Source of the DNA: an uncultured Burkholderiaceae bacterium
GTDB lineage: Bacteria > Pseudomonadota > Gammaproteobacteria > Burkholderiales > Burkholderiaceae
Assembly (NCBI GenBank): GCA_937862845.1
Contig: CALMCK010000220.1
Location: 1 to 11,220, forward strand
Length of the DNA stretch: 11,220 nt
Reading direction: 5' to 3'
Positions 1 to 7,001 of the stretch are shown here, piece after piece. The position numbers were made by a program, and so were the translations under genes. The notes beneath the pieces were generated by a model. That model saw only the letters and a program-made list of their open reading frames with translations, was not told the DNA's origin and made no database searches. Position 1 is the first letter of the stretch; each line of letters opens with the position of its first letter.

Positions 1-2430
1 GAAGTGACCTGTCGTCAAATCTTCGAGACTTGAAATGGCTTCTTTGTGGCGCAGCAGTGATTTTGGCGTGAAAATAATCAATGGTTTGCGGAAAGACCCG
101 ACCATTTGGCGACGCAAGATATGGAAAATCTGTGCGGGCGTGGTCGGCTGCACAACTTGCATGTTGTGGTCGGCGCACAATTGCAAGTAGCGCTCAATTC
201 GCGCAGATGAGTGTTCTGGACCTTGGCCTTCGTAGCCATGTGGCAACATGAGTGTCAGGCCTGAAGCGCGACCCCATTTGACTTCACCGCTGGAGATGAA
301 TTGGTCAATCACGACTTGTGCACCGTTGGCAAAGTCACCAAACTGCGCTTCCCAAATCACCAATGTGTTGGGTGAAGTGGTTGAGTAGCCGTATTCAAAA
401 CCAAGCACAGCTTCTTCGGACAGTACCGAGTCAATCACGTCAAAATTGGCGTCGTTCGTGACATGTTTGAGAGGAATGTAGCTCTCGCCATCCCAACGAT
501 CACGATCTTGGTCATGCCACACGGCGTGGCGATGCACGAAAGTGCCGCGACCAGAATCCTGACCGGTTAAACGAATGTTGTAACCGTTGGCCAACAGTGA
601 TGCGAAGGCCAAATGCTCGCCCATGCCCCAGTCCAATGACTGCTCGCCATTGGCCATGGCGCGGCGGTTTTTGATCAAGGTTTGTACCAGCGGGTGAACC
701 TTTAAAGTGTCAGGCACTTCTGTGATTTTCTCGCCCAAGCGTTTGATTTCTGACGCGGGAATTGAGGTGTTGCTCGCGTCTTCCCATTTTTTGCGTAAAA
801 AACCATCCCAGTTTTCAGCGAACTGATGCTTGTAGTTGGTCAAAACGCTGGTGTGGTAGTGGCGGCCTTCGTCCATGGCATTGCGGAAGTCGAGCGACAT
901 TTGTTCCGCTTCGCCTTCTTTGAGCACGTTCTGCGTGGTGAGTTTTTCTGCGTACAGCGCTCGCGTGCCAGGGTGCTTGGCAATCGAGCGATACATCAAT
1001 GGCTGGGTGAGCGCGGGTGTGTCTTGCTCATTGTGGCCAAGCTTACGGAAGCAGACGATGTCAAGCACGACGTCTTTTTTGTAGGCTTGACGATAGTCGA
1101 GCGCGAGCTGTGTCGCCCAAACCACTGCCTCTGGGTCGTCACCATTGACATGCAACACGGGTGCTTCAATCATTTTCGAGACATCCGTGCAGTAGGTCGT
1201 TGAGCCTTTATCGCGCGGATCTGAGGTGGTGAAGCCGATTTGATTGTTGATGACGATATGGAAAGTACCGTGTATGCCGTAACCACGCGTTTGTGCGAGA
1301 TTGAGGGTTTCCATGACCACGCCCTGGCCTGCAAATGCAGCATCACCATGAACCTGTACCGCCAAAACTTCGGAGCCATCTATATCACCACGACGTTCTT
1401 GACGAGCACGTGCTGAGCCGGCAACGACTGGATTGACGATTTCAAGATGCGATGGGTTAAATGCAAGCGCCAAATGCACTGGGCCGCCTGGCGTGGAGAC
1501 GTCGCTTGAAAAGCCCTGATGGTATTTCACGTCGCCAGCTGGTAAATCATCGCCGTGTTTGCCATCGAACTCGGCAAATAAATCGGCCGGATTTTTGCCC
1601 AGAGTATTGACCAGAACATTTAAACGACCTCGATGTGCCATGCCAATCACGAATTCTTGAACGCCATGAGCGCCGCCGTGTTGAATCAACGCATCCATCG
1701 CAGCGATGAAGCTCTCGCCGCCTTCGAGTGAGAAGCGTTTTTGGCCAACATAGCGCGTATGCAGATAGCGCTCAATGCCTTCTGCTTCGGTGAGCTCGAG
1801 CATGATGTGCTTTTTGTGTTCGGCGTTAAATTGTGGCGTCGATTTACTTGATTCCAGACGCTCTTGCCACCAGCGCTTTTCGGCTGGGTCAGAAATGTAC
1901 ATGAACTCTGCGCCGATATTGCCGCAATACGTCGTACGCAATGCTTGCAGCAAATCACGCAATGTCATGTTTTCTTGGCCAAAATACGTGTTGGATGTGT
2001 TGTAGACTTCATCCAAATCCGCTTCGGTCAAACCATAAAAAGCAGGCTCAAGTTCAGGAATCTCAGGACGTTCGCGGCGTTTGAGCGGATCGAGCTCCGC
2101 CCAGCGCGCACCCAAAAATCGGTACGCAGCAATCAGCATCTGTGCGCTGACTTGGTTTTTTGCTTGGCTCAAATCGGCATTTGCTGCTTGAGCAGTTAAG
2201 AATTTGTTTTGTTTCGCACGCAACGCAAAAGACTCAACCACTGGTGCATGGGCGACATCGCGCTCGTCCATCGCGCCATTGGACGCGGGTACGTGTTGCA
2301 TGTTATCAAAGTAGCTGCGCCACTGATCGGGCACGAGGGATGGATTTGAGAGGTATTGCTCGTACAATTCTTCTACATACGGCGCGTTGCCGCCAAAAAG
2401 GTATGAATTGGCTAAGTAGTCATTCATCAT
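1..2430 (-). CDS. sucA: 2-oxoglutarate dehydrogenase E1 component (C-terminus cut by window edge)
   Basis: SucA is the thiamine-diphosphate E1 subunit of the cytoplasmic 2-oxoglutarate dehydrogenase complex. It decarboxylates 2-oxoglutarate and passes the succinyl group to the lipoyl domain of E2 (SucB) in the TCA cycle. The frame is open for 810 codons, from an ATG at 2430 to the left edge. The N-terminus has the typical E1 start (NDYLANSYLFGGNAPYVEEL, residues 3-22). Further on are GMAHRGRLNVLVN, FNPSHLEIVNPV, HGDAAFAGQGVV (its Asp is residue 363, matching the cofactor-metal Asp of the family) and FHIVINNQIGFTTSDP. The last visible stretch, TPKSLLRHKEAISSLEDL, suggests about 130-140 residues are missing by comparison with E. 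coli SucA. The first of two adjacent ATGs is chosen because an AGGA box lies about 10 nt upstream. sucB would be expected next, outside the window. Identity is very secure. Confidence 0.97.
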   Translation of the reverse strand, partial: MMNDYLANSYLFGGNAPYVEELYEQYLSNPSLVPDQWRSYFDNMQHVPASNGAMDERDVAHAPVVESFALRAKQNKFLTAQAANADLSQAKNQVSAQMLIAAYRFLGARWAELDPLKRRERPEIPELEPAFYGLTEADLDEVYNTSNTYFGQENMTLRDLLQALRTTYCGNIGAEFMYISDPAEKRWWQERLESSKSTPQFNAEHKKHIMLELTEAEGIERYLHTRYVGQKRFSLEGGESFIAAMDALIQHGGAHGVQEFVIGMAHRGRLNVLVNTLGKNPADLFAEFDGKHGDDLPAGDVKYHQGFSSDVSTPGGPVHLALAFNPSHLEIVNPVVAGSARARQERRGDIDGSEVLAVQVHGDAAFAGQGVVMETLNLAQTRGYGIHGTFHIVINNQIGFTTSDPRDKGSTTYCTDVSKMIEAPVLHVNGDDPEAVVWATQLALDYRQAYKKDVVLDIVCFRKLGHNEQDTPALTQPLMYRSIAKHPGTRALYAEKLTTQNVLKEGEAEQMSLDFRNAMDEGRHYHTSVLTNYKHQFAENWDGFLRKKWEDASNTSIPASEIKRLGEKITEVPDTLKVHPLVQTLIKNRRAMANGEQSLDWGMGEHLAFASLLANGYNIRLTGQDSGRGTFVHRHAVWHDQDRDRWDGESYIPLKHVTNDANFDVIDSVLSEEAVLGFEYGYSTTSPNTLVIWEAQFGDFANGAQVVIDQFISSGEVKWGRASGLTLMLPHGYEGQGPEHSSARIERYLQLCADHNMQVVQPTTPAQIFHILRRQMVGSFRKPLIIFTPKSLLRHKEAISSLEDLTTGHF

Positions 2431-2540
2431 GATGGGCTTGTCCTTTCGCGTGTAACACGCTGGGGTTTAGGGAGAGCACTCCCGTTCATCTCACGGCCAT
2501 ACCGCTTGATGAACAGCAACACACCACTGTTTAGGTGTGT
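2431..2540 (-). promoter_or_regulatory. Structured 5' leader of sucA, candidate sucA RNA motif
   Basis: Reading toward sucA, four inverted repeats follow one another. The first has 7-bp arms (2519-2525 with 2534-2540) and an 8-nt loop. The second has 7-bp arms GTTCATC/GATGAAC (2484-2490 with 2508-2514), continued by an inner 3-bp stem (2494-2496 with 2502-2504) across a symmetric 3x3 internal loop. The third has GGGAG/CTCCC arms (2470-2474 with 2479-2483). The fourth is a 13-bp palindrome, GCGTGTAACACGC (2448-2460), directly upstream of the AAAGGA ribosome binding site. Known biology: a conserved RNA called the sucA motif occurs in sucA leaders of Burkholderiales and is thought to control access to the ribosome binding site. 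That this leader belongs to that family is my inference from gene, lineage and structure. I did not match it to the family consensus. Confidence 0.6.
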
Positions 2541-2633
2541 CGGGCGAGTGGAAAATCAAAGTCTCTGAGTACAGTTGGGTAAACCAAACTCATTAGATAT
2601 GAAAACACTGGTAAAGTCTATATGCGACGCAAC

Positions 2634-2642
2634 ATTCTAGCA
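2634..2642 (-). promoter_or_regulatory. Candidate extended -10 promoter of sucA
   Basis: On the minus strand the sequence TGCTAGAAT combines an extended -10 element (TGN) with TAGAAT, which is 5 of 6 to the sigma-70 -10 consensus. The hexamer 17 nt upstream is a poor -35, as is often the case for extended -10 promoters. Transcription would begin near 2627, giving a leader of about 195 nt that contains all the hairpins upstream of sucA. This is inferred from sequence only. Confidence 0.4.
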
Positions 2643-2744
2643 CTTCTTTTAAAAATGCACGGGTTCAATTAAAAAAAATGGGGATTTACCCGCTTAAGTG
2701 TCGCACCCATGCCGAAAAACCATCCCGCCAATTATGAAGCAACT

Positions 2745-4331
2745 CTACGAGCTACACGACAGCATCGAGCAGCCTGCTTTATTCAACGCCCAATCAGGGC
2801 GTTTCGCGTATAGGTGTTTGAGCGATTCGTGTTCTGCATACGGTGTACGCAACGCGACTTGCAACTCATGCAACATGCTCAAATCGCCCTGCTCGGCTGC
2901 GTCTATCGCTTGCTGCGCCAGATAGTTGCGTAATATGAAGCGTGGATTGGTGGCATTCATGCGGGTTTGTCTTGCGCAGTCGGTGTCTGCATCGCTCGAA
3001 TTGTTTTGTGAGACGATGCGGTTCAGATAACGGTTCAACCAATCGAGCACGCTGTCTTGTTGCGCGGTCAACAACTCAGGCTGATAAAACGCATCGTGTA
3101 TTTTTTGCCATGCTTGATCCGCCGTCTCGCTCGATTTTAAATTGGCCAGCGCTCGAAAAAACTCGGTGTAATCAATGTTGGATTGCTGCATCCATGCAAA
3201 CAATTCATTGACCAGCGCGTCATCCGATTCGCCAAAATCGAGCAGGCCAAGTTTGGCCGCGAGTGTCGCACCGAGCTGTTGGTTGTACAAAGCATCAAAT
3301 GCATCCAGCCCATCCATTAACGAGGCCTGCGATGGCGCAACCAAGACGAGCGCTGCGGCGAGTTTTTGTAAATTCCAGCGCGCCACGCCTGCTTGGCGAC
3401 CGAAGGCATAGCGTTTGCCATTCGCATCGGTGGTGTTCGGCGTCCACGCATAATCGTAATTATCCACCCAACCATACGGGCCGTAATCGATGGTCAACCC
3501 AAGCACCGACATGTTGTCAGTGTTCATCACGCCATGCACAAAGCCGACGCGCAACCACTCATTGACCAACAGCGCAGTGCGTTCGCAAATCGCCTTAAAC
3601 CACTGGGCGAATTTCTCATCGGCCGAGCCTGTGATGTGCGGGAAATCTCGATCTATACAAAACGTGACCAACTCGCGCAAAGTGCGCTCATCCTCACGCT
3701 GTGCAAAAATCTCAAAATGGCCAAAGCGTATGAATGACGGCGCCACTCGACAGACAATCGCACCGGGCTCATCCGCCGCATGACCGTCATAAAACATGTC
3801 ACGCAACACCGACTCACCCGTCGTCATCAAACTCAAAGCCCGCGTGGTCGGTACGCCGAGATGGTGCATCGCTTCGGAGCATAAAAACTCGCGCAAAGAC
3901 GAGCGCAACACCGCTCGCCCATCCGCGCTGCGCGAATACGGTGTCGGTCCAGCGCCTTTGAGCTGCAGCTCAAAACGTTGACCATCATGCACCACTTCAC
4001 CCAACGAAATCGCTCGACCATCGCCGAGCTGCCCTGCCCAATGGCCAAACTGATGCCCGCCGTAGCAAGTCGAAAACGGTTGCATGCCATCAACCAATTG
4101 ATTGCCCGAAAACGCTTGCAAAAACGCATCGCTGCGCACATCTGACTCCGACAGTCCAAGCATTGCGGCCACATCGACGGAGTGCGCCAGCAGTCGTGGC
4201 GCAGCCACCGCAGCCGGCTGCGTCGCCGACCAAACGGCATGTTGAACCAGACGTGGCTGCATATGCCCTTGAGCGGCCAATGTGTCTTCTGGCAATTCAT
4301 TCGTGAGGCGATTGTCGAATTGAAATTTCAT
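2745..4331 (-). CDS. selO: Protein adenylyltransferase SelO (YdiU, UPF0061 family)
   Basis: SelO is a pseudokinase-fold enzyme that transfers AMP from ATP to Ser, Thr or Tyr of proteins. In E. coli it has been linked to redox enzymes and the oxidative stress response. The 528-residue product matches the usual bacterial length. Family motifs in order are TCYGGHQFGHWAGQLGDGRA (88-107), LQLKGAGPTPYSRSADGRAV (122-141, with the nucleotide-binding Lys125), REFLCSEAMHHLGVPTTRAL (147-166), VHGVMNTDNMS (265-275) and TIDYGPYGW (280-288, with the metal-binding Asp). The protein ends in SCSS, with Cys526 third from the end, where animal SelO has selenocysteine. Another Cys lies at 521. The start follows only a weak purine stretch (AAGAAAAACA), but the N-terminus aligns with the family. 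It lies 32 bp downstream of the spermidine-synthase-like gene on the same strand, probably in one transcript. Recognition is confident; substrates here are unknown. Confidence 0.95.
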   Translation of the reverse strand: MKFQFDNRLTNELPEDTLAAQGHMQPRLVQHAVWSATQPAAVAAPRLLAHSVDVAAMLGLSESDVRSDAFLQAFSGNQLVDGMQPFSTCYGGHQFGHWAGQLGDGRAISLGEVVHDGQRFELQLKGAGPTPYSRSADGRAVLRSSLREFLCSEAMHHLGVPTTRALSLMTTGESVLRDMFYDGHAADEPGAIVCRVAPSFIRFGHFEIFAQREDERTLRELVTFCIDRDFPHITGSADEKFAQWFKAICERTALLVNEWLRVGFVHGVMNTDNMSVLGLTIDYGPYGWVDNYDYAWTPNTTDANGKRYAFGRQAGVARWNLQKLAAALVLVAPSQASLMDGLDAFDALYNQQLGATLAAKLGLLDFGESDDALVNELFAWMQQSNIDYTEFFRALANLKSSETADQAWQKIHDAFYQPELLTAQQDSVLDWLNRYLNRIVSQNNSSDADTDCARQTRMNATNPRFILRNYLAQQAIDAAEQGDLSMLHELQVALRTPYAEHESLKHLYAKRPDWALNKAGCSMLSCSS

Positions 4332-4363
4332 TGTTTTTCTTAAATTTTACTGTTCATCAAGCG

Positions 4364-5128
4364 TCAGATGGCAAACACCGATTGTCCGCATGCTTTTTTG
4401 AGCGCACTGACCCAGCGTCTGGCTGGCAAGCCATAGCGTGTTTTGACATCCTCGGCACGCGCATACAAATCCGCCCATTCAACCTGCAAATCCGCCCCCT
4501 TAAAAGCCAGAGCGATTCGATTGCCATCGTGGATTTCGGGTAAAAACAACACGCGTCCGTCAAACACCTCCATCAGGTGATCCATGTTGCGCTCGAAGCT
4601 CGGGTGATCGCCAAATAAATTGATGGTCAACATGCCCACGTCTTTGAGTGCCCGATAGCAGTCTTTATAAAACGCCACGCTGTCGCACACAGGGCCACGC
4701 GCGCTGGCATCGTACAAGTCAATTTGCAACACATCAAAAGCCGCCGACTGCTCGGCAACCCACACAGCCGCATCGGACTCGACCACTGTGATGGTGTCAG
4801 CATTGCGCGGCAGTTTAAACATCGCATAGGCGGCATTGATCACATCGGGGTTGAGCTCGACGACAGTCGAATGCGTGTCAGGCATTTTTTTATAAATAAA
4901 TTTGGTCAACGATGCGCAACCCATACCGAGTTGCGCCACTTGCGCGGGTTCCTCGAGAAATAAAATATACGCCATCATCATCTGCGCGTATTCCAGCTCG
5001 ATTTTAAACGGCTTATTCAGATTCATCGCACCCTGCACCCACGGCGTACCGAAGTGTAAATAGCGCACATCATTGATTTCAGAGAAGGTAATCGGTTCTT
5101 TTTTATAGTTACTTTTTTTGGTTTTCAT
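4364..5128 (-). CDS. Spermidine-synthase-like protein (Rossmann methyltransferase fold)
   Basis: This 254-residue protein resembles the C-terminal catalytic domain of spermidine/spermine synthases, which share the fold of SAM methyltransferases. Visible landmarks are YLHFGTPWVQGAMNL near the N-terminus, the nucleotide-binding strand-loop VAQLGMGCASLTKF, the acidic strand end TVVELNPDVINAA, VVESDAAVW, and the active-site region FDVLQIDLYDASARGP. It differs from true SpeE. The N-terminal beta-sheet domain is almost absent, and the usual GGGDG loop reads GMGCA. Aminopropyl transfer to putrescine is therefore uncertain; another SAM- or decarboxy-SAM-dependent reaction is possible. The start at 5128 (MKTKK) is chosen because family similarity begins just after it. 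Frames reaching 5164 or 5194 are open, but the latter would precede the likely transcription start. The start has no good ribosome binding site. Cytoplasmic, likely cotranscribed with selO. Confidence 0.75.
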   Translation of the reverse strand: MKTKKSNYKKEPITFSEINDVRYLHFGTPWVQGAMNLNKPFKIELEYAQMMMAYILFLEEPAQVAQLGMGCASLTKFIYKKMPDTHSTVVELNPDVINAAYAMFKLPRNADTITVVESDAAVWVAEQSAAFDVLQIDLYDASARGPVCDSVAFYKDCYRALKDVGMLTINLFGDHPSFERNMDHLMEVFDGRVLFLPEIHDGNRIALAFKGADLQVEWADLYARAEDVKTRYGLPARRWVSALKKACGQSVFAI

Positions 5129-5157
5129 AGTCTTTAATGGTTCGGTGGTGAAGGCCT

Positions 5158-5211
5158 GTGGCATGGCATGGCCAATGCACGTATAATAGCGCATCTTTTG
5201 CGTACTCTAAA
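5158..5211. promoter_or_regulatory. Divergent promoter pair sharing one -10 box (trxB / spermidine-synthase-like gene)
   Basis: The 93-bp gap between the two divergent genes contains TATAATA at 5182-5188. On the plus strand TATAAT (5182-5187) is a perfect -10, with GTGGCA (5158-5163, 4 of 6) 18 nt upstream; it would start trxB transcription near 5194. On the minus strand the same bases read TATTAT (5183-5188, 5 of 6), with TTTAGA (5206-5211, 4 of 6) 17 nt upstream; it would serve the spermidine-synthase-like gene and selO. The plus-strand call is the stronger of the two. Sequence inference only. Confidence 0.55.
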
Positions 5212-5221
5212 CAGGAAAATC

Positions 5222-6175
5222 ATGACCACACAGCACCACTCACTCCTCATTCTCGGCTCAGGCCCTGCTGGTTACACCGCTGCCGTCTACGCAGCCCGTG
5301 CGAATTTAAACCCCGTACTCATCACAGGTTTGGAGCAAGGCGGCCAACTGATGACCACCACCGACGTGGAAAACTGGCCAGCCGATGCCGATGGCGTGCA
5401 AGGCCCTGAACTCATGAGCCGCTTCCAAGCGCACGCAGAACGATTCAACACAAAAATGATTTTTGACCACATCCACACCACGCATTTGACCGAAAAACCC
5501 ATGCGTTTGGTCGGCGATGCGGGCGAATACACTTGCGACGCATTGATTATTTCAACAGGCGCATCGGCGCAATACCTCGGCCTGCCGTCCGAAGAAAAAT
5601 TCGCAGGACGCGGCGTGTCCGCTTGCGCGACCTGCGATGGTTTCTTTTACCGAGGCAAACCAGTCGCCGTGGTCGGTGGCGGCAACACCGCTGTCGAAGA
5701 AGCGCTCTATCTCTCGAACATCGCCAGCCACGTCACCGTGATTCATCGTCGTGATAAATTCCGCGCCGAGCCGATTCTCATCGACCGCTTGATGGCCAAA
5801 GTTGCTGAAGGCAAAGTCACCGTCGAGTGGCACCACACGCTGGACGAAGCACTCGGCGATGACACAGGTTTGACGGGTTTGCGTTTGAAGCATTTTGAGA
5901 ACGGCGCGACCAAAGAAATCACCGTGGACGGTGTGTTCATCGCCATCGGTCACAAACCGAACACCGACATTTTCCAAGGTCAAATCGACATGGAAAACGG
6001 CTACATCAAAACCGTCGGCGGCGCCGCAGGCAATGCCACAGCGACCAACATCGCAGGCGTATTCGCCGCAGGCGATGTGCAAGACCACATCTACCGCCAA
6101 GCCATCACCAGCGCCGCCACAGGTTGCATGGCCGCACTCGATGCACAGCGTTTCCTCGAAGCACTGCACGGCTAA
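5222..6175 (+). CDS. trxB: Thioredoxin reductase (NADPH)
   Basis: TrxB is the cytoplasmic flavoenzyme that passes electrons from NADPH through FAD and a redox dithiol to thioredoxin. The 317-residue product has the normal length for the low-molecular-weight bacterial type. It shows the N-terminal FAD dinucleotide motif ILGSGPAGYTAAVYAARA (10-27), TDVENWP (47-53), the redox-active CATC pair (Cys135 and Cys138) in GVSACATCDGFFYRGKP, the NADPH motif VGGGNTAVEEALYL (151-164) with HRR at 175-177, and the second FAD motif AAGDVQD (282-288) near the C-terminus. The start at 5222 is preceded by an AGGA box at a proper distance. An upstream in-frame ATG at 5168 would lie before the predicted transcription start and adds residues unlike the family. 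It is followed by an intrinsic terminator and then a Smr-domain gene. Confidence 0.98.
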   Translation: MTTQHHSLLILGSGPAGYTAAVYAARANLNPVLITGLEQGGQLMTTTDVENWPADADGVQGPELMSRFQAHAERFNTKMIFDHIHTTHLTEKPMRLVGDAGEYTCDALIISTGASAQYLGLPSEEKFAGRGVSACATCDGFFYRGKPVAVVGGGNTAVEEALYLSNIASHVTVIHRRDKFRAEPILIDRLMAKVAEGKVTVEWHHTLDEALGDDTGLTGLRLKHFENGATKEITVDGVFIAIGHKPNTDIFQGQIDMENGYIKTVGGAAGNATATNIAGVFAAGDVQDHIYRQAITSAATGCMAALDAQRFLEALHG

Positions 6176-6181
6176 AACCTT

Positions 6182-6209
6182 GGGTGGGCATTGCCCACCC
6201 GTTCTTTTT
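6182..6209 (+). terminator. Intrinsic terminator of trxB
   Basis: An 8-bp perfect GC-rich stem, GGGTGGGC (6182-6189) with GCCCACCC (6193-6200), has a 3-nt loop and is followed by GTTCTTTTT. It begins 6 nt after the trxB stop codon. Its position implies that the downstream Smr gene needs readthrough or its own promoter, which I cannot identify with confidence in the short gap. Confidence 0.85.
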
Positions 6210-6255
6210 CAAAATGCCGATAACACCCCCCTCACAACAGACCGTAAAGCCAAAT

Positions 6256-6909
6256 ATGAAAGCCAAATCCTACGGCCTGACCGACCTCAATGAGTTACAA
6301 AAAGCCTTGAAAGAAGAGGCGAAAATCCGCGCGCAGGCAGATGCCGTCGCTCAGAAGCAAGCCGCCGAACAAGCCCACTTGCAGTCTGAATTCAAATCCG
6401 CGGTCACGCACGTCACGCCGATTAAAAACAAAGCGCGATTCGTCCATCCACCCCGCGACATCAAATTGCCTGACATCAAAAAACAGAGCCCCACTCAAAA
6501 AACCAGCACAGACAAACTCTCCGATGGCTTCGACGCGCAGCACCTGCGCGACGATGAACTGGGCACCTATTTGCGCAAAGACGTGCCCGAATCTCTGCTC
6601 AAAAAACTGCAAAAAGGCGACTGGCCGATTGACCTGCGCATGGACTTACACGGCCAATCGGCTGAAGAAGCCCGCATCGCCACCAGCGCTTTTCTCTACC
6701 GCGCCACCGCTGAAGCCGCTCGCGTCATCAGCATCATTCATGGCCAAGGATTTGGCTCCAAAACAGGCCACGCCGTGCTCAAACAAAGCGTGCGCAATTG
6801 GCTCGTGCAAAACCCCAATGTGCTGGCCTTTTGCCCAGCACCCACCCGTGCGGGCGGACACGGTGCGGTGGTGATTTTGTTGCACAAAAACAGCGAGCCA
6901 CAGACGTAA
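6256..6909 (+). CDS. Smr-domain protein (small MutS-related domain)
   Basis: The product has 217 residues. The N-terminal 50 or so are charged, Ala- and Gln-rich and probably helical (KALKEEAKIRAQADAVAQKQ). A basic, Pro- and Lys-rich linker runs to about 120. The Smr domain occupies about 128-210. It has the defining motifs DLHG (130-133), IIHGQGFGS (160-168) and FCPAPTRAGGHGAVVILL (192-209). Smr domains occur at the end of MutS2 and as stand-alone proteins, and several have been shown to nick or cleave DNA or RNA. E. coli SmrA and SmrB are the stand-alone type; SmrB cleaves mRNA at collided ribosomes. Whether this one acts on DNA or on RNA cannot be read from the sequence. The start at 6256 (MKAKSYGL) is preferred; 6214 is an alternative with no ribosome binding site, and both are weak in Shine-Dalgarno signal. 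The stop codon is part of the following terminator stem. Confidence 0.88.
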   Translation: MKAKSYGLTDLNELQKALKEEAKIRAQADAVAQKQAAEQAHLQSEFKSAVTHVTPIKNKARFVHPPRDIKLPDIKKQSPTQKTSTDKLSDGFDAQHLRDDELGTYLRKDVPESLLKKLQKGDWPIDLRMDLHGQSAEEARIATSAFLYRATAEAARVISIIHGQGFGSKTGHAVLKQSVRNWLVQNPNVLAFCPAPTRAGGHGAVVILLHKNSEPQT

Positions 6910-6941
6910 AAAACGCGAGCCGAACAACACTCGCGTTTTTT
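6908..6941. terminator. Bidirectional intrinsic terminator between convergent smr and glnG
   Basis: A perfect 12-bp inverted repeat, AAAAAACGCGAG (6908-6919) with CTCGCGTTTTTT (6930-6941), encloses a 10-nt loop. The GC core is followed by a T run on the plus strand. Because the arms are symmetric, the minus strand also ends in a T run, so it can stop transcription of smr and of glnG. The first arm overlaps the last two bases of the smr stop codon. Confidence 0.85.
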
Positions 6942-6965
6942 AATCACAGCAATCACAACCACAAC

Positions 6966-6997
6966 TCTCAAATACTCAAACACTCAAACACTCAAAC
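6966..6997. repeat. Short tandem repeat, 8-bp unit ACTCAAAC, about four copies
   Basis: Three perfect consecutive copies of ACTCAAAC occupy 6974-6997. A degenerate copy, TCTCAAAT (6 of 8), precedes them at 6966-6973. The array lies in the short gap between the bidirectional terminator and the glnG stop codon, so changes in copy number would not alter a protein. No function is evident. Confidence 0.8.
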
Positions 6998-7001
6998 ACC
7001 A

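Noticed and set aside
1864..2199. Plus-strand open frames inside sucA, including this one and 826-1203
   Set aside because: They are antisense to a strongly conserved gene, have no family resemblance and no convincing ribosome binding sites.
2671..2693. Possible selO terminator on the minus strand (GGG/CCC hairpin followed by eight T)
   Set aside because: The stem has only three clear base pairs, too weak to call an intrinsic terminator, though the T run is suggestive.
5552..6169. A 205-codon open frame on the minus strand inside trxB
   Set aside because: It is fully antisense to a confidently identified gene and has no recognisable domain. Such shadow frames are common in this composition.
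6124..6255. Upstream extension of the Smr gene frame, starting inside trxB
   Set aside because: It would be translated through the trxB terminator hairpin, has no ribosome binding site and encodes sequence unlike the family.
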